Positions 1 to 5,599 of a stretch of DNA of 8,090 bases are shown here, piece after piece. Where the stretch lies: positions 1 through 8,090 of the forward strand of contig JAFTHR010000107.1 in NCBI GenBank assembly GCA_017457345.1. The letters run 5' to 3'. The notes below the pieces were generated by a model. It saw nothing but the letters and a program-made list of their open reading frames with translations. It had not been told where the DNA came from and made no database searches. The translations under genes were made by a program, and so were the position numbers. Position 1 is the stretch's first letter; each line of letters begins with the position of its first letter. Source of the stretch: Clostridia bacterium (GTDB taxonomy: Bacteria; Bacillota; Clostridia; Christensenellales; Borkfalkiaceae).

Positions 1-548
1 GTAAGTACTATTTCGTGCCCCAAACACATAAGGTGACGCTTGGAGAAATCGTGGAACTTTTGCAAGTATTCCGCAAACAATCGGAAACGCTCGTAATTCC
101 AGAAATTCCAAACGGTTCGTTTGCGAAAAAACTTTATTCCACGTACTTATCCTATTTGCCGAAAGAAAAAGCGTCGTTCCCGCTCAAGATGAACGAGGAC
201 GCGCGCGGTAGTTTTACCGAACTTTTAAGAACGGAAAAGTGCGGGCAGGTATCGGTGAATATCTCGAAACCTGGGATTACGAAAGGTCAACACTGGCATA
301 ACACGAAATGGGAATTCTTTATCGTTGTTTCGGGCCACGGGCTTATTCAACAGCGAAAAATCGGTACGGACGAAGTGCTGGAATTTGAAGTAAGCGGCGA
401 TAAAATAGAGGCGGTGCATATGCTTCCCGGGTATACGCACAATATCATCAACTTATCGCAGGATAAAGATCTTATCACGGTGATGTGGGCAAACGAACGC
501 TTCGATCCGCAAAAGCCGGATACGTTCTTTGAAAAAGTGGAGGATTGA
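1..548 (+). CDS. capF: CapF/WbjC-like UDP-2-acetamido-2,6-dideoxy-hexulose reductase, C-terminal half (5' end outside window)
   Basis: The frame is open from the window edge (first whole codon AAG at base 3) to TGA at 546-548, leaving about 181 residues. A GTG at 15 is in frame but is not a start, because homologous sequence continues upstream of it. Counting from the AAG codon, the fragment carries a complete cupin: motif 1 (GX5HXHX4EX6G, with H97, H99 and E104) and motif 2 (PGX2HX3N, with P142, G143, H146 and N150). The linker text LYSTYLSYLP and the phrase VSVNISKPGITKG are hallmarks of CapF/WbjC. In that family an N-terminal SDR domain, missing here, reduces the keto-sugar to UDP-6-deoxy-L-talosamine, and the metal-binding cupin acts on the CapE product beforehand. 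These are cytosolic steps of UDP-L-FucNAc synthesis. The CapG-like gene immediately downstream supports the call. A stand-alone cupin is unlikely because the frame is still open at base 1. Confidence 0.9.
   Translation, partial: KYYFVPQTHKVTLGEIVELLQVFRKQSETLVIPEIPNGSFAKKLYSTYLSYLPKEKASFPLKMNEDARGSFTELLRTEKCGQVSVNISKPGITKGQHWHNTKWEFFIVVSGHGLIQQRKIGTDEVLEFEVSGDKIEAVHMLPGYTHNIINLSQDKDLITVMWANERFDPQKPDTFFEKVED
539..543 (+). promoter_or_regulatory. Ribosome-binding site of the CapG-like gene
   Basis: GGAGG lies in the last codons of the upstream gene, 7 bases before ATG 551. It favours ATG 551 over the in-frame TTG at 545, which is only one base away from this site and overlaps the upstream stop. 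The location suggests translational coupling between the two sugar-nucleotide genes. Confidence 0.85.
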
Positions 549-550
549 TT

Positions 551-1732
551 ATGAAAAAAACGGATTATTCGAAGGTGAGTTTTCAAAACGACGGGCGCTT
601 AAAACTTTTAATTATCGTGGGCACGCGGCCTGAAATTATTCGTCTTTCTTCGGTTATTAAAAAGTGCAAAAAACACTTCGACTGTATGCTTGCGCACACG
701 GGGCAAAACTACGATTATAGTTTAAACGGCGTGTTTTTTAAGGATTTAAAATTAAACGAGCCGGACGTGTATATGGATGCGGTTGGCGCGGATCTTGGGG
801 AAACAATCGGAAACATTATCGATTGCTCTTATAAACTTATGGTGCAAGTGCAACCGGATGCGTTGCTCGTGCTTGGCGATACGAACAGTTGTCTTTCGGC
901 GATCCCTGCCAAAAGATTGCATATTCCCATCTTCCACATGGAAGCGGGCAACCGTTGCAAGGACGAGTGCTTGCCGGAAGAGACGAATAGACGAATTGTA
1001 GATATTATTTCCGACGTAAATCTTGCGTATTCCGAACACGCCCGTAGATATCTCGCCGATTGCGGACTGCCCAAAGAACGCACGTACGTGACGGGTTCGC
1101 CGATGGCGGAAGTGTTGCGTGAAAATCTTGCGGAGATTGAACAATCGAACGTGCTTGCTCGTCTTGGTCTTGAAAAGAAGAAATACATTCTTCTTTCGGC
1201 GCATAGAGAAGAAAATATCGACACGGAAAAGAACTTCCTTTCGCTCTTTAACGCGATTAACGCGTTGGCGGAAAAGTACGATATGCCCGTGTTGTATTCT
1301 TGCCATCCCAGAAGCAAAAAACGCTTAACGGAAAGTGGTTTTACCTTGGATAAGCGTGTAATTTTACACGAACCGCTTGGGTTCCACGATTACAATAATT
1401 TGCAAATGAACGCGTTTGCGGTAGTGTCCGATAGCGGCACGTTGCCGGAAGAATCTAGTTTCTTTGCAAGTATCGGCAAGCCCATTTCGGCGGTTTGTAT
1501 TCGAACGAGTACCGAACGCCCCGAAGCGCTCGATAAAGCGTGCTTCGTTCTCTCTGGGATAGACGAAAAAGGTTTGCTGCAAGGCGTGGAGACGGCAACG
1601 CTCCTTACCGCGTGCGGTGATCACGGCACACCCGTTCCCGACTATACGGACGAAACGGTTTCTACGAAAGTGGTAAAGATTGTGCAATCGTATACCCGTA
1701 TCGTAGACAAAATGGTGTGGAGAAAGTTTTAA
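551..1732 (+). CDS. capG: UDP-N-acetylglucosamine 2-epimerase family protein, CapG/WbjD-like (UDP-L-FucNAc synthesis)
   Basis: This 393-residue protein has the non-hydrolysing UDP-HexNAc 2-epimerase fold, two Rossmann-like halves with the active site between them. Visible motifs are GTRPEIIRL (24-32), HTGQNYD (49-55), LGDTNS (108-113), HMEAGNRC (129-136), PEETNRR (142-148), SAHREENID (216-224), SDSGTLPEE (293-301) and RTSTERPEA (318-326). By comparison with WecB/MnaA, the catalytic acids and histidine are probably D110, E131, E143 and H218, all present. Because it directly follows a CapF-type gene (2-base gap), I assign it to the last step of FucNAc synthesis, epimerising UDP-2-acetamido-2,6-dideoxy-L-talose at C2 to UDP-L-FucNAc. 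The generic alternative is a UDP-GlcNAc/UDP-ManNAc epimerase; the sequence alone does not exclude it. The enzyme is cytosolic. ATG 551 is chosen for its GGAGG seven bases upstream. Confidence 0.9.
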   Translation: MKKTDYSKVSFQNDGRLKLLIIVGTRPEIIRLSSVIKKCKKHFDCMLAHTGQNYDYSLNGVFFKDLKLNEPDVYMDAVGADLGETIGNIIDCSYKLMVQVQPDALLVLGDTNSCLSAIPAKRLHIPIFHMEAGNRCKDECLPEETNRRIVDIISDVNLAYSEHARRYLADCGLPKERTYVTGSPMAEVLRENLAEIEQSNVLARLGLEKKKYILLSAHREENIDTEKNFLSLFNAINALAEKYDMPVLYSCHPRSKKRLTESGFTLDKRVILHEPLGFHDYNNLQMNAFAVVSDSGTLPEESSFFASIGKPISAVCIRTSTERPEALDKACFVLSGIDEKGLLQGVETATLLTACGDHGTPVPDYTDETVSTKVVKIVQSYTRIVDKMVWRKF

Positions 1733-1735
1733 TTT

Positions 1736-2875
1736 ATGCAAAGCGAATTGCGTGTTATTCAAATTGTAAAAAGCCTGCTTACAGGTGAAGAAATCCCCGA
1801 CTGCGAAAACTTGCAGTCGGTGTTTTCGTGCGCGCAAAAGCACTCTTTGGAGACTATGGTGTACGAGGCGGTGAAAAATAGCCAAACCGTACCCGAAGAG
1901 TTTAAAAAGGAAGCAAAAAAGCAGTATTTCATCCAACTTGCTCAACTTGCTTTGCAGGAAGAATGCGCTAAGGAACTCTTTGCGCTCTTCCAAGAGCGCG
2001 GCATAAAATACCTGCCTTTAAAAGGGTACGTGCTGCGTGAACTGTACCCAAAAAAAGAGTGGCGCATCTCTTGCGACGTAGACGTGTTTTACGATTCTTC
2101 CCGCCGCAAAGAAGTGGAAGAAATTATGCGCGGATTAGGATATTTGGAAAAGGAAACGGGGGTAAACAACACCCTTTGGGAGCGTGGCACGGCGGCGGTG
2201 GAAACCCACCACGCCCTTGCGGAGCAAAGCGAGTTTGGAAAGCCGTACTACGAAAACGTATTTGCCCGTTTAGAGCAAAAAAACGGCGCCGAATATGCCT
2301 TTAACGCCGAGGATTTTTACGTGTATTATCTTTTCCACGCCGCAAAACATTTTACGGGCGGTGGTTTTGGTCTTCGCACGCTTACGGACGTGTACTTGTA
2401 TCGAAAACTCGTTCCGCTCAGCGAAGAAACTTTAAATGCCGAACTAGAAAAACTCCATTTAAAGGTGTTTAAGGACGAAGTGGAAAAAGTGGTTGATGCC
2501 TGTTTCAACGGGGCGAAGGCGAGCGAAGATACGGCGTTTTTAATCGACTATATTTTCCGTTCGGGCACGTATGGTCAAGAAGATGCAAACGCCGCGTTCG
2601 ACGTGTCAACGGAAAACGGCGAAAAGAAGAGCCGCAAAAAATACCTTTTGCAAACGATTTTCCCTTCGTATAAAATCATGAAGCGGAAATATCCCGTGGT
2701 GGGCAAAGTGCCCGTCCTTTATCCGTTTGCCTGGGTGTGGCGCTGGATAGAAGTACTCCTGTTCCGCCGAGACCGTATTCAAGCAACAATCCAAAATAAA
2801 AACTCCTTAAACGAAGGGAATATCCGCAACGCAAAACGGGTACTAGAAATAACGAAACTGCCTTTAGACAGATAA
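1736..2875 (+). CDS. Nucleotidyltransferase-fold family protein of unknown substrate
   Basis: This 379-residue protein resembles the uncharacterised nucleotidyltransferase family often found in polysaccharide clusters (I would expect Pfam NTP_transf_5; not searched). The signature is LPLKGYVLRELYP (93-105), followed by R110 and the probable metal-binding pair D114 and D116 in SCDVDVFYD. A histidine pair at 158-159 and a second conserved-looking block, HAAKHF then GGGFGLRTLTDVYLY (201-222), also fit that family. The N-terminal 90 residues look helical. The basic C-terminal part (about 296-350) contains a hydrophobic, tryptophan-rich stretch at 325-343 that may touch the membrane. It starts 3 bases after the epimerase stop, with a weak GGAGA site about 12 bases upstream, so it is almost certainly co-transcribed with the FucNAc genes. 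It may modify or regulate the glycan or a carrier, but the reaction is not known and I do not assign one. Confidence 0.75.
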   Translation: MQSELRVIQIVKSLLTGEEIPDCENLQSVFSCAQKHSLETMVYEAVKNSQTVPEEFKKEAKKQYFIQLAQLALQEECAKELFALFQERGIKYLPLKGYVLRELYPKKEWRISCDVDVFYDSSRRKEVEEIMRGLGYLEKETGVNNTLWERGTAAVETHHALAEQSEFGKPYYENVFARLEQKNGAEYAFNAEDFYVYYLFHAAKHFTGGGFGLRTLTDVYLYRKLVPLSEETLNAELEKLHLKVFKDEVEKVVDACFNGAKASEDTAFLIDYIFRSGTYGQEDANAAFDVSTENGEKKSRKKYLLQTIFPSYKIMKRKYPVVGKVPVLYPFAWVWRWIEVLLFRRDRIQATIQNKNSLNEGNIRNAKRVLEITKLPLDR

Positions 2876-2904
2876 AAACCGCCGCAAGAAAAGCGGCGGT
2901 TTTT
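2874..2904. terminator. Bidirectional intrinsic terminator between convergent genes
   Basis: A perfect 12-bp inverted repeat (arms 2874-2885 and 2893-2904) encloses the 7-base loop AAGAAAA. The GC core is CCGCCGC/GCGGCGG, with an A-run on one side and a T-run on the other, so transcripts from both strands end in a stem plus U-tract. It overlaps the stop codon of the + strand nucleotidyltransferase gene and lies 20 bases beyond the stop of the minus-strand kinase, so it serves both. Confidence 0.92.
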
Positions 2905-2923
2905 ACGTTGAATTTTCATTGAT

Positions 2924-3733
2924 TTATAAAGCGCGGATGAGTTGCGGTAATTCTTTTTCAAAGTTCAACCCAAAGCGTTTGTCTTCTACTTCCGTTGCGG
3001 AGCGGCGAATAGAAGCGGTGGTGAAATCGGTGGCAATTTTCACGGCAGAGAAAGCGTCCTTTCCCGTGGCAAGGCATCCTACGAACGCGGAAGCGAACAC
3101 GTCTCCTGCGCCGCAGAAAAAGCCCGGCGTACTAGGCAAAAAGTACTTTTTGCATTTTTCGTTTTCGAAATAGTAGACGCCGATTTCATCCCCTTCGTGT
3201 ACCCCCGTAATGATGGGGCAGGGATTGATCGATTTGAGTTTTTCAAGCACGTTAGCAGGATTTTTAGATCCCAACAGGTAATCCGTTCCCGATAAAAAGC
3301 AGGCTTCCGTAAAGTTTGGGAGAATATAATCGGCAAGTTTGCAAAGTTCGCGCATATGGCAAACGAAGTCGTTATCAAATCGATCGTATAATTTACCGCT
3401 ATCGCCCATCACGGGATCGACGATAAGTTTGCCGCCTTTCGCTAAAAACTCGTTTTTGAGTTGTTCCACTAAGCGGATTTGCTCCACGCTTCCAAGGTAG
3501 CCGCTATAGATGATATCGAACTGAACGCCGAGCGTTTTCCAATGCGCCAAAACGCCGCGCATATCTTCGGTAAGATCGCGGAAAGTATATCCTGTAAACC
3601 CACCGGTGTGCGTGGAGAGCAGGGAAGTTGGAAGCACGTCGCAAGTGATTCCGCAGGCGGAAACGATAGGCAACGTGACGGATAAAGAGCATTTGCCGAT
3701 ACAAGAAACGTCGTTGACGGCGAGCACGCGCAT
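2924..3733 (-). CDS. pdxK: Pyridoxal/pyridoxamine kinase (PdxK/PdxY family, ribokinase fold)
   Basis: This 269-residue cytosolic kinase is expected to phosphorylate the 5'-hydroxyl of B6 vitamers with ATP to salvage pyridoxal phosphate. Family features seen: the N-terminal strand and loop NDVSCIGKCSL (7-17), the substrate-side segment STHTGGFTGY (40-49), the DPVMGDSGKLY block (106-116), NFTEA (140-144), and the anion-hole motif CGAGD (207-211) with D211 as probable catalytic base. Length is typical for PdxY/PdxK-type enzymes. The symbol follows the family and does not separate pdxK from pdxY. The start at 3733 is chosen because TAGGAGA lies 11 bases upstream and because the frame extension beyond it runs through the promoter. 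The gene is a single transcription unit: a consensus promoter in front, the shared terminator behind, and convergent with the glycan operon. HMP(-P) kinase (ThiD) is the main alternative, but the N-terminal and central motifs match pyridoxal kinase better. Confidence 0.88.
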   Translation of the reverse strand: MRVLAVNDVSCIGKCSLSVTLPIVSACGITCDVLPTSLLSTHTGGFTGYTFRDLTEDMRGVLAHWKTLGVQFDIIYSGYLGSVEQIRLVEQLKNEFLAKGGKLIVDPVMGDSGKLYDRFDNDFVCHMRELCKLADYILPNFTEACFLSGTDYLLGSKNPANVLEKLKSINPCPIITGVHEGDEIGVYYFENEKCKKYFLPSTPGFFCGAGDVFASAFVGCLATGKDAFSAVKIATDFTTASIRRSATEVEDKRFGLNFEKELPQLIRAL

Positions 3734-3770
3734 AATCTTTTTTTCTCCTAGAAAAAAGTTTCTTAAAACT

Positions 3771-3799
3771 ATTATAAAAGCCTTGCTTTTTTTTGTCAA
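3771..3799 (-). promoter_or_regulatory. Consensus sigma-A promoter of the pyridoxal kinase gene
   Basis: Read on the minus strand, TTGACA (3799-3794) and TATAAT (3776-3771) are both perfect and separated by exactly 17 bases. The spacer begins with seven A residues. Initiation is expected near 3764, giving a leader of about 30 bases with the ribosome-binding site at 3749-3745. A perfect consensus suggests strong expression unless an unseen regulator acts here. Confidence 0.88.
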
Positions 3800-3811
3800 A
3801 CGGATTAAAAT
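3783..3811 (+). promoter_or_regulatory. Possible promoter of the aspS-like gene
   Basis: TTGCTT (3783-3788), 17 bases and TAAAAT (3806-3811) is the best-placed + strand match. The -10 is 5/6, the -35 only 3/6. It would initiate near 3818 and give a leader of about 70 bases. It interleaves with the stronger minus-strand promoter. No better candidate is seen between 3734 and 3888. Confidence 0.4.
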
Positions 3812-3842
3812 AGAAAGAAAGAAAAAATTACAAAAAGATGGT

Positions 3843-3874
3843 TGCTTGCATAGCAAAAACGCTATTTGCAGGCA
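3843..3874 (+). promoter_or_regulatory. Imperfect hairpin in the aspS leader, just before the ribosome-binding site
   Basis: The arms 3843-3854 (TGCTTGCATAGC) and 3861-3874 can form 12 pairs, including one U-G wobble, with a two-base UU bulge (3865-3866) and an AAAAAC loop (3855-3860). It ends two bases before the Shine-Dalgarno sequence at 3876-3883. It is too small to be a T-box and is followed by A-rich sequence with no U-tract, so it is not a terminator. Function is unknown: RNA stabilisation, a protein-binding leader element, or chance. Confidence 0.45.
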
Positions 3875-3875
3875 C

Positions 3876-3883
3876 AAAGGAAG
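3876..3883 (+). promoter_or_regulatory. Ribosome-binding site of the aspS-like gene
   Basis: AAAGGAAG, with AAGGA (3877-3881) placed 7 bases before ATG 3889. The earlier in-frame ATG at 3838 has no comparable site, and the stretch it would add is the leader hairpin, so the start is set at 3889. Confidence 0.8.
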
Positions 3884-3888
3884 TAAAA

Positions 3889-5220
3889 ATGGTAATAACG
3901 GGTGAAATTAAACAGGACACCGTGGCTTATGCCGACTTTGAGAAGTTCGAAAACCAAGTGGTGACCATTAAAGGTACGATCCATAACATTCGTATGATGT
4001 CTGATTTTGCGTTCGTGATCGTTCGTACGGCACGTGAAACGGTGCAATGCGTGTATGCGGAAGAGTTTTCCGATTACCGCATGAGTGAAGACGTGAAAGA
4101 AGAATGTGCGGCTAAGGTGACGGGCAAAGTTGTTGCAGGGGAAACGAAGGACGGTGGCAAGCGCTATGAACTTCAAATCCACAACATTGAACTTTTGTCT
4201 CACCCCGCCGATATTCCTCCGGTCGTTATCACGAAAAAGCAAGTGAATTGCGATTTGAGCACGAATCTCGACTATCGCCCCGTCACGTTGCGCAACCCCA
4301 AAGAGCGCGCGGTGTTTAAACTCCAAGAAGGGATTCAACGTGGGTTTAGAGAATATCTTACCAAGCAAGGATTTACGGAAATCCACTCGCCGAAAATTAA
4401 CTTTGCGGGTGCAGAGGGCGGCACGAACGTGTTCAAACTCGATTATTTTGGTAAAAAGGTATTCTTAGCGCAATCCCCGCAGCTTTATAAACAAGCGCTC
4501 GTGGCGGTGTACGAAAGAGTATTCGAAATTGCGCCCGTGTTCCGCGCTGAACACCACGATACGAGCAGACACTTAAACGAATACGTTTCTATGGACTTTG
4601 AAATGGGCTTCATTGAAGGGTTCGAAGATATTATGAATATGGAAACGGGCGTTTTGAAGTATATTATGGAACTGCTTAGAACGGAGTACGCTAACGAAGT
4701 GGCTCTTTTGAAAGTAGATTTGCCCGTAATTACGGAGATCCCTTGCATCAAGTTTATGGATGCAAAAGAACTTTTAATGAAGAAGTTTAAATATAAGCCT
4801 TCGGATATGAAGGACTTTGATCCGGAAGAAGAGCAGTTGCTCGGCAAATACGCAAAGAAGGAACTCGGTTCGGATTTCTTGTTCGTCACCCATTATCCGA
4901 GCAAGAAGCGCCCGTTCTACACAATGGACGATCCCGCAGATCCCGAATACACCCTTTCGTTCGACTTGTTGTTCCGTGGCTTAGAGATCACTTCCGGCGG
5001 GCAACGTGTGCACGACTATAACGCACAGGTTGAAAAGATGAAGAGCCTTGGGATGAATCCCGAAGAGTTTGAAACGTACCTGATGCTCCACAAATACGGT
5101 GCGCCTCCTCACGGCGGGTTAGGTCTTGGGCTTGAACGGCTTACAATGCACTTGCTCGGCGCAAAGAACGTGCGCGAAGCAACTATGTTCCCCCGCGACA
5201 TCAACCGCGTTACGCCTTAA
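3889..5220 (+). CDS. aspS: Archaeal-type aspartyl-tRNA synthetase, probably non-discriminating (aspartate--tRNA(Asn) ligase)
   Basis: This 443-residue class IIb synthetase has an N-terminal OB-fold anticodon-binding domain (about 20-110) and a catalytic domain with EGGTNVFKLDYF (176-187), AQSPQLYKQ (194-202), motif 2 FRAEHHDTSRH (218-228, R219 contacting ATP) and motif 3 GLGLGLERL (410-418). It ends in FPRD followed by RVTP. The QSPQLYKQ segment and the FPRD...TP end mark AspRS; AsnRS has FPRT and a different end. It lacks the large insertion of bacterial AspRS and has the archaeal/eukaryotic length. In the OB fold, H32 of GTIHNIR aligns with the residue that is Trp in tRNA-Asp-specific archaeal enzymes and His in non-discriminating ones (alignment from memory). 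It may therefore make Asp-tRNA(Asn) for GatCAB amidation. It is divergent from the B6 kinase and apparently monocistronic. No U-tailed terminator is seen after its stop. Confidence 0.9.
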   Translation: MVITGEIKQDTVAYADFEKFENQVVTIKGTIHNIRMMSDFAFVIVRTARETVQCVYAEEFSDYRMSEDVKEECAAKVTGKVVAGETKDGGKRYELQIHNIELLSHPADIPPVVITKKQVNCDLSTNLDYRPVTLRNPKERAVFKLQEGIQRGFREYLTKQGFTEIHSPKINFAGAEGGTNVFKLDYFGKKVFLAQSPQLYKQALVAVYERVFEIAPVFRAEHHDTSRHLNEYVSMDFEMGFIEGFEDIMNMETGVLKYIMELLRTEYANEVALLKVDLPVITEIPCIKFMDAKELLMKKFKYKPSDMKDFDPEEEQLLGKYAKKELGSDFLFVTHYPSKKRPFYTMDDPADPEYTLSFDLLFRGLEITSGGQRVHDYNAQVEKMKSLGMNPEEFETYLMLHKYGAPPHGGLGLGLERLTMHLLGAKNVREATMFPRDINRVTP

Positions 5221-5245
5221 AATTACTTTAAAAAATAGCAATCAA

Positions 5246-5262
5246 TCGCTTTACAAAAGCGA
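5246..5262. repeat. Small perfect inverted repeat over the -35 region of the T-box promoter
   Basis: TCGCTTT (5246-5252) and AAAGCGA (5256-5262) are perfect complements around ACA. The repeat covers the -35 hexamer at 5250-5255. The + strand continues with A residues, so it is not a + strand terminator. It may be an operator or chance. Confidence 0.4.
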
Positions 5263-5278
5263 AAAAATCCGTTATAAT
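5250..5278 (+). promoter_or_regulatory. Sigma-A promoter of the T-box/membrane protein/ileS operon
   Basis: TTTACA (5250-5255, 5/6), 17 bases, TATAAT (5273-5278, 6/6). Initiation is expected near 5285, immediately before the T-box leader. It lies 30 bases after the aspS stop, so the downstream operon has its own promoter. Confidence 0.85.
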
Positions 5279-5519
5279 AACTAAAAATGAATATGAAAAG
5301 CGTTTTAAGAAGGACAAGTCCTTTGCAATAGCCGCCGCACAGAGAAATCCCGTTTTGCTGAAAGGGAGAAGGCGCGTTCAAAGGGTATCACCTATCTATG
5401 CTGACCTGACGAAATTCTTTATGGATTTACGTGCGTACACGTATACGCGTATATAAAATAAGGAAGTGTAATTAGGTACGGGTTCGCCGACCGTTATCCT
5501 GAGCGACAAATGTTAGTTT

Positions 5520-5559
5520 GTTTTGGTGGTTTAGAAAGCCGTTGTGTTTTTTCCAAGAC
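5520..5559 (+). promoter_or_regulatory. T-box antiterminator with UGGU acceptor-binding site
   Basis: Helix A1 pairs GUUUUGG (5520-5526) with CCAAGAC (5553-5559; 7 pairs, one G-U). A 7-base bulge UGGUUUA (5527-5533) follows, then a weak A2 helix GAAA/UUUU (5534-5537/5549-5552). UGGU complements the ACCA end of uncharged tRNA-Ile. The canonical bulge is UGGNACC, so the second half (UUA) is atypical. The terminator 5' arm sits inside this structure's loop and its 3' arm mostly outside, so the two folds exclude each other. Confidence 0.7.
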
Positions 5560-5578
5560 GCAACGGCTATTTATTTTT
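5537..5578 (+). terminator. Regulated intrinsic terminator of the T-box leader
   Basis: AGCCGUUGUG (5537-5546) pairs with CGCAACGGCU (5559-5568): ten pairs with one U-G, a 12-base loop, then a U-rich tract (5569-5578). The next gene starts 22 bases later. It should form when tRNA-Ile is charged, switching off readthrough into both downstream genes. Confidence 0.85.
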
Positions 5579-5599
5579 GAAAAAACGTAAGGAGCGGCA

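Larger units (their letters stand above)
5285..5578 (+). promoter_or_regulatory. T-box leader with isoleucine (AUC) specifier
   Basis: This cis-acting RNA reads tRNA charging and controls termination before the downstream genes. In stem I, AGAAGG (5308-5313) pairs with CCU and UCU (5391-5397, one A bulged). The specifier loop has ACAAGU (5314-5319) opposite GUAUCA (5385-5390), closed by CCUUUG/CAAAGG (5320-5325/5379-5384). The specifier is AUC (5387-5389) followed by A5390, as expected for tRNA-Ile. Above it are CAGAGA (5340-5345, the AG-bulge motif) and an apical UCCC/GGGA stem whose loop holds GCUG (5357-5360, the GNUG motif). A further helix (5415-5422/5458-5465) encloses a TACGTG/CACGTA hairpin (5428-5443), and a stem III-like hairpin spans 5474-5500. 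The antiterminator and terminator are listed separately. Together these elements fill most of the 379 bases between aspS and the next gene. Specifier and motif placement are by hand folding and memory of T-box architecture. Confidence 0.87.

Noticed and set aside
545..550. TTG 545 as start of the CapG-like gene
   Set aside because: It is only one base downstream of GGAGG and overlaps the previous stop. ATG 551 has correct spacing.
752..1306. Long minus-strand open frames antisense to the epimerase gene, and similar ones within aspS (3862-4386) and ileS (6676-7263)
   Set aside because: Low-complexity basic or cysteine/histidine-rich translations with no family motifs and no ribosome-binding sites; they mirror strongly supported genes on the + strand.
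3734..3877. 48-residue N-terminal extension of the pyridoxal kinase on the minus strand
   Set aside because: The extension runs through a perfect promoter and the ribosome-binding site; the family N-terminus begins at MRVLAVND.
3838..3888. ATG 3838 as start of the aspS-like gene, adding 17 residues
   Set aside because: It has no Shine-Dalgarno sequence and the added stretch is a leader hairpin. ATG 3889 has AAGGA seven bases upstream and gives a family-typical N-terminus.
3889..5220. Asparaginyl-tRNA synthetase
   Set aside because: The QSPQLYKQ segment and the terminal FPRD...TP are AspRS features; AsnRS ends differently (FPRT) and has another sequence at the QSPQLYKQ position.
5287..5331. 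Short open frame starting ATG 5287 (14 codons) as an attenuation leader peptide
   Set aside because: No ribosome-binding site, no run of isoleucine codons, and it overlaps T-box stem I, which explains the region better.
5474..5500. AGGTAC hairpin as the T-box antiterminator
   Set aside because: It lacks UGG and lies too far from the U-tailed terminator to compete with it. It fits stem III better, and UGGU at 5527 has correct antiterminator geometry.
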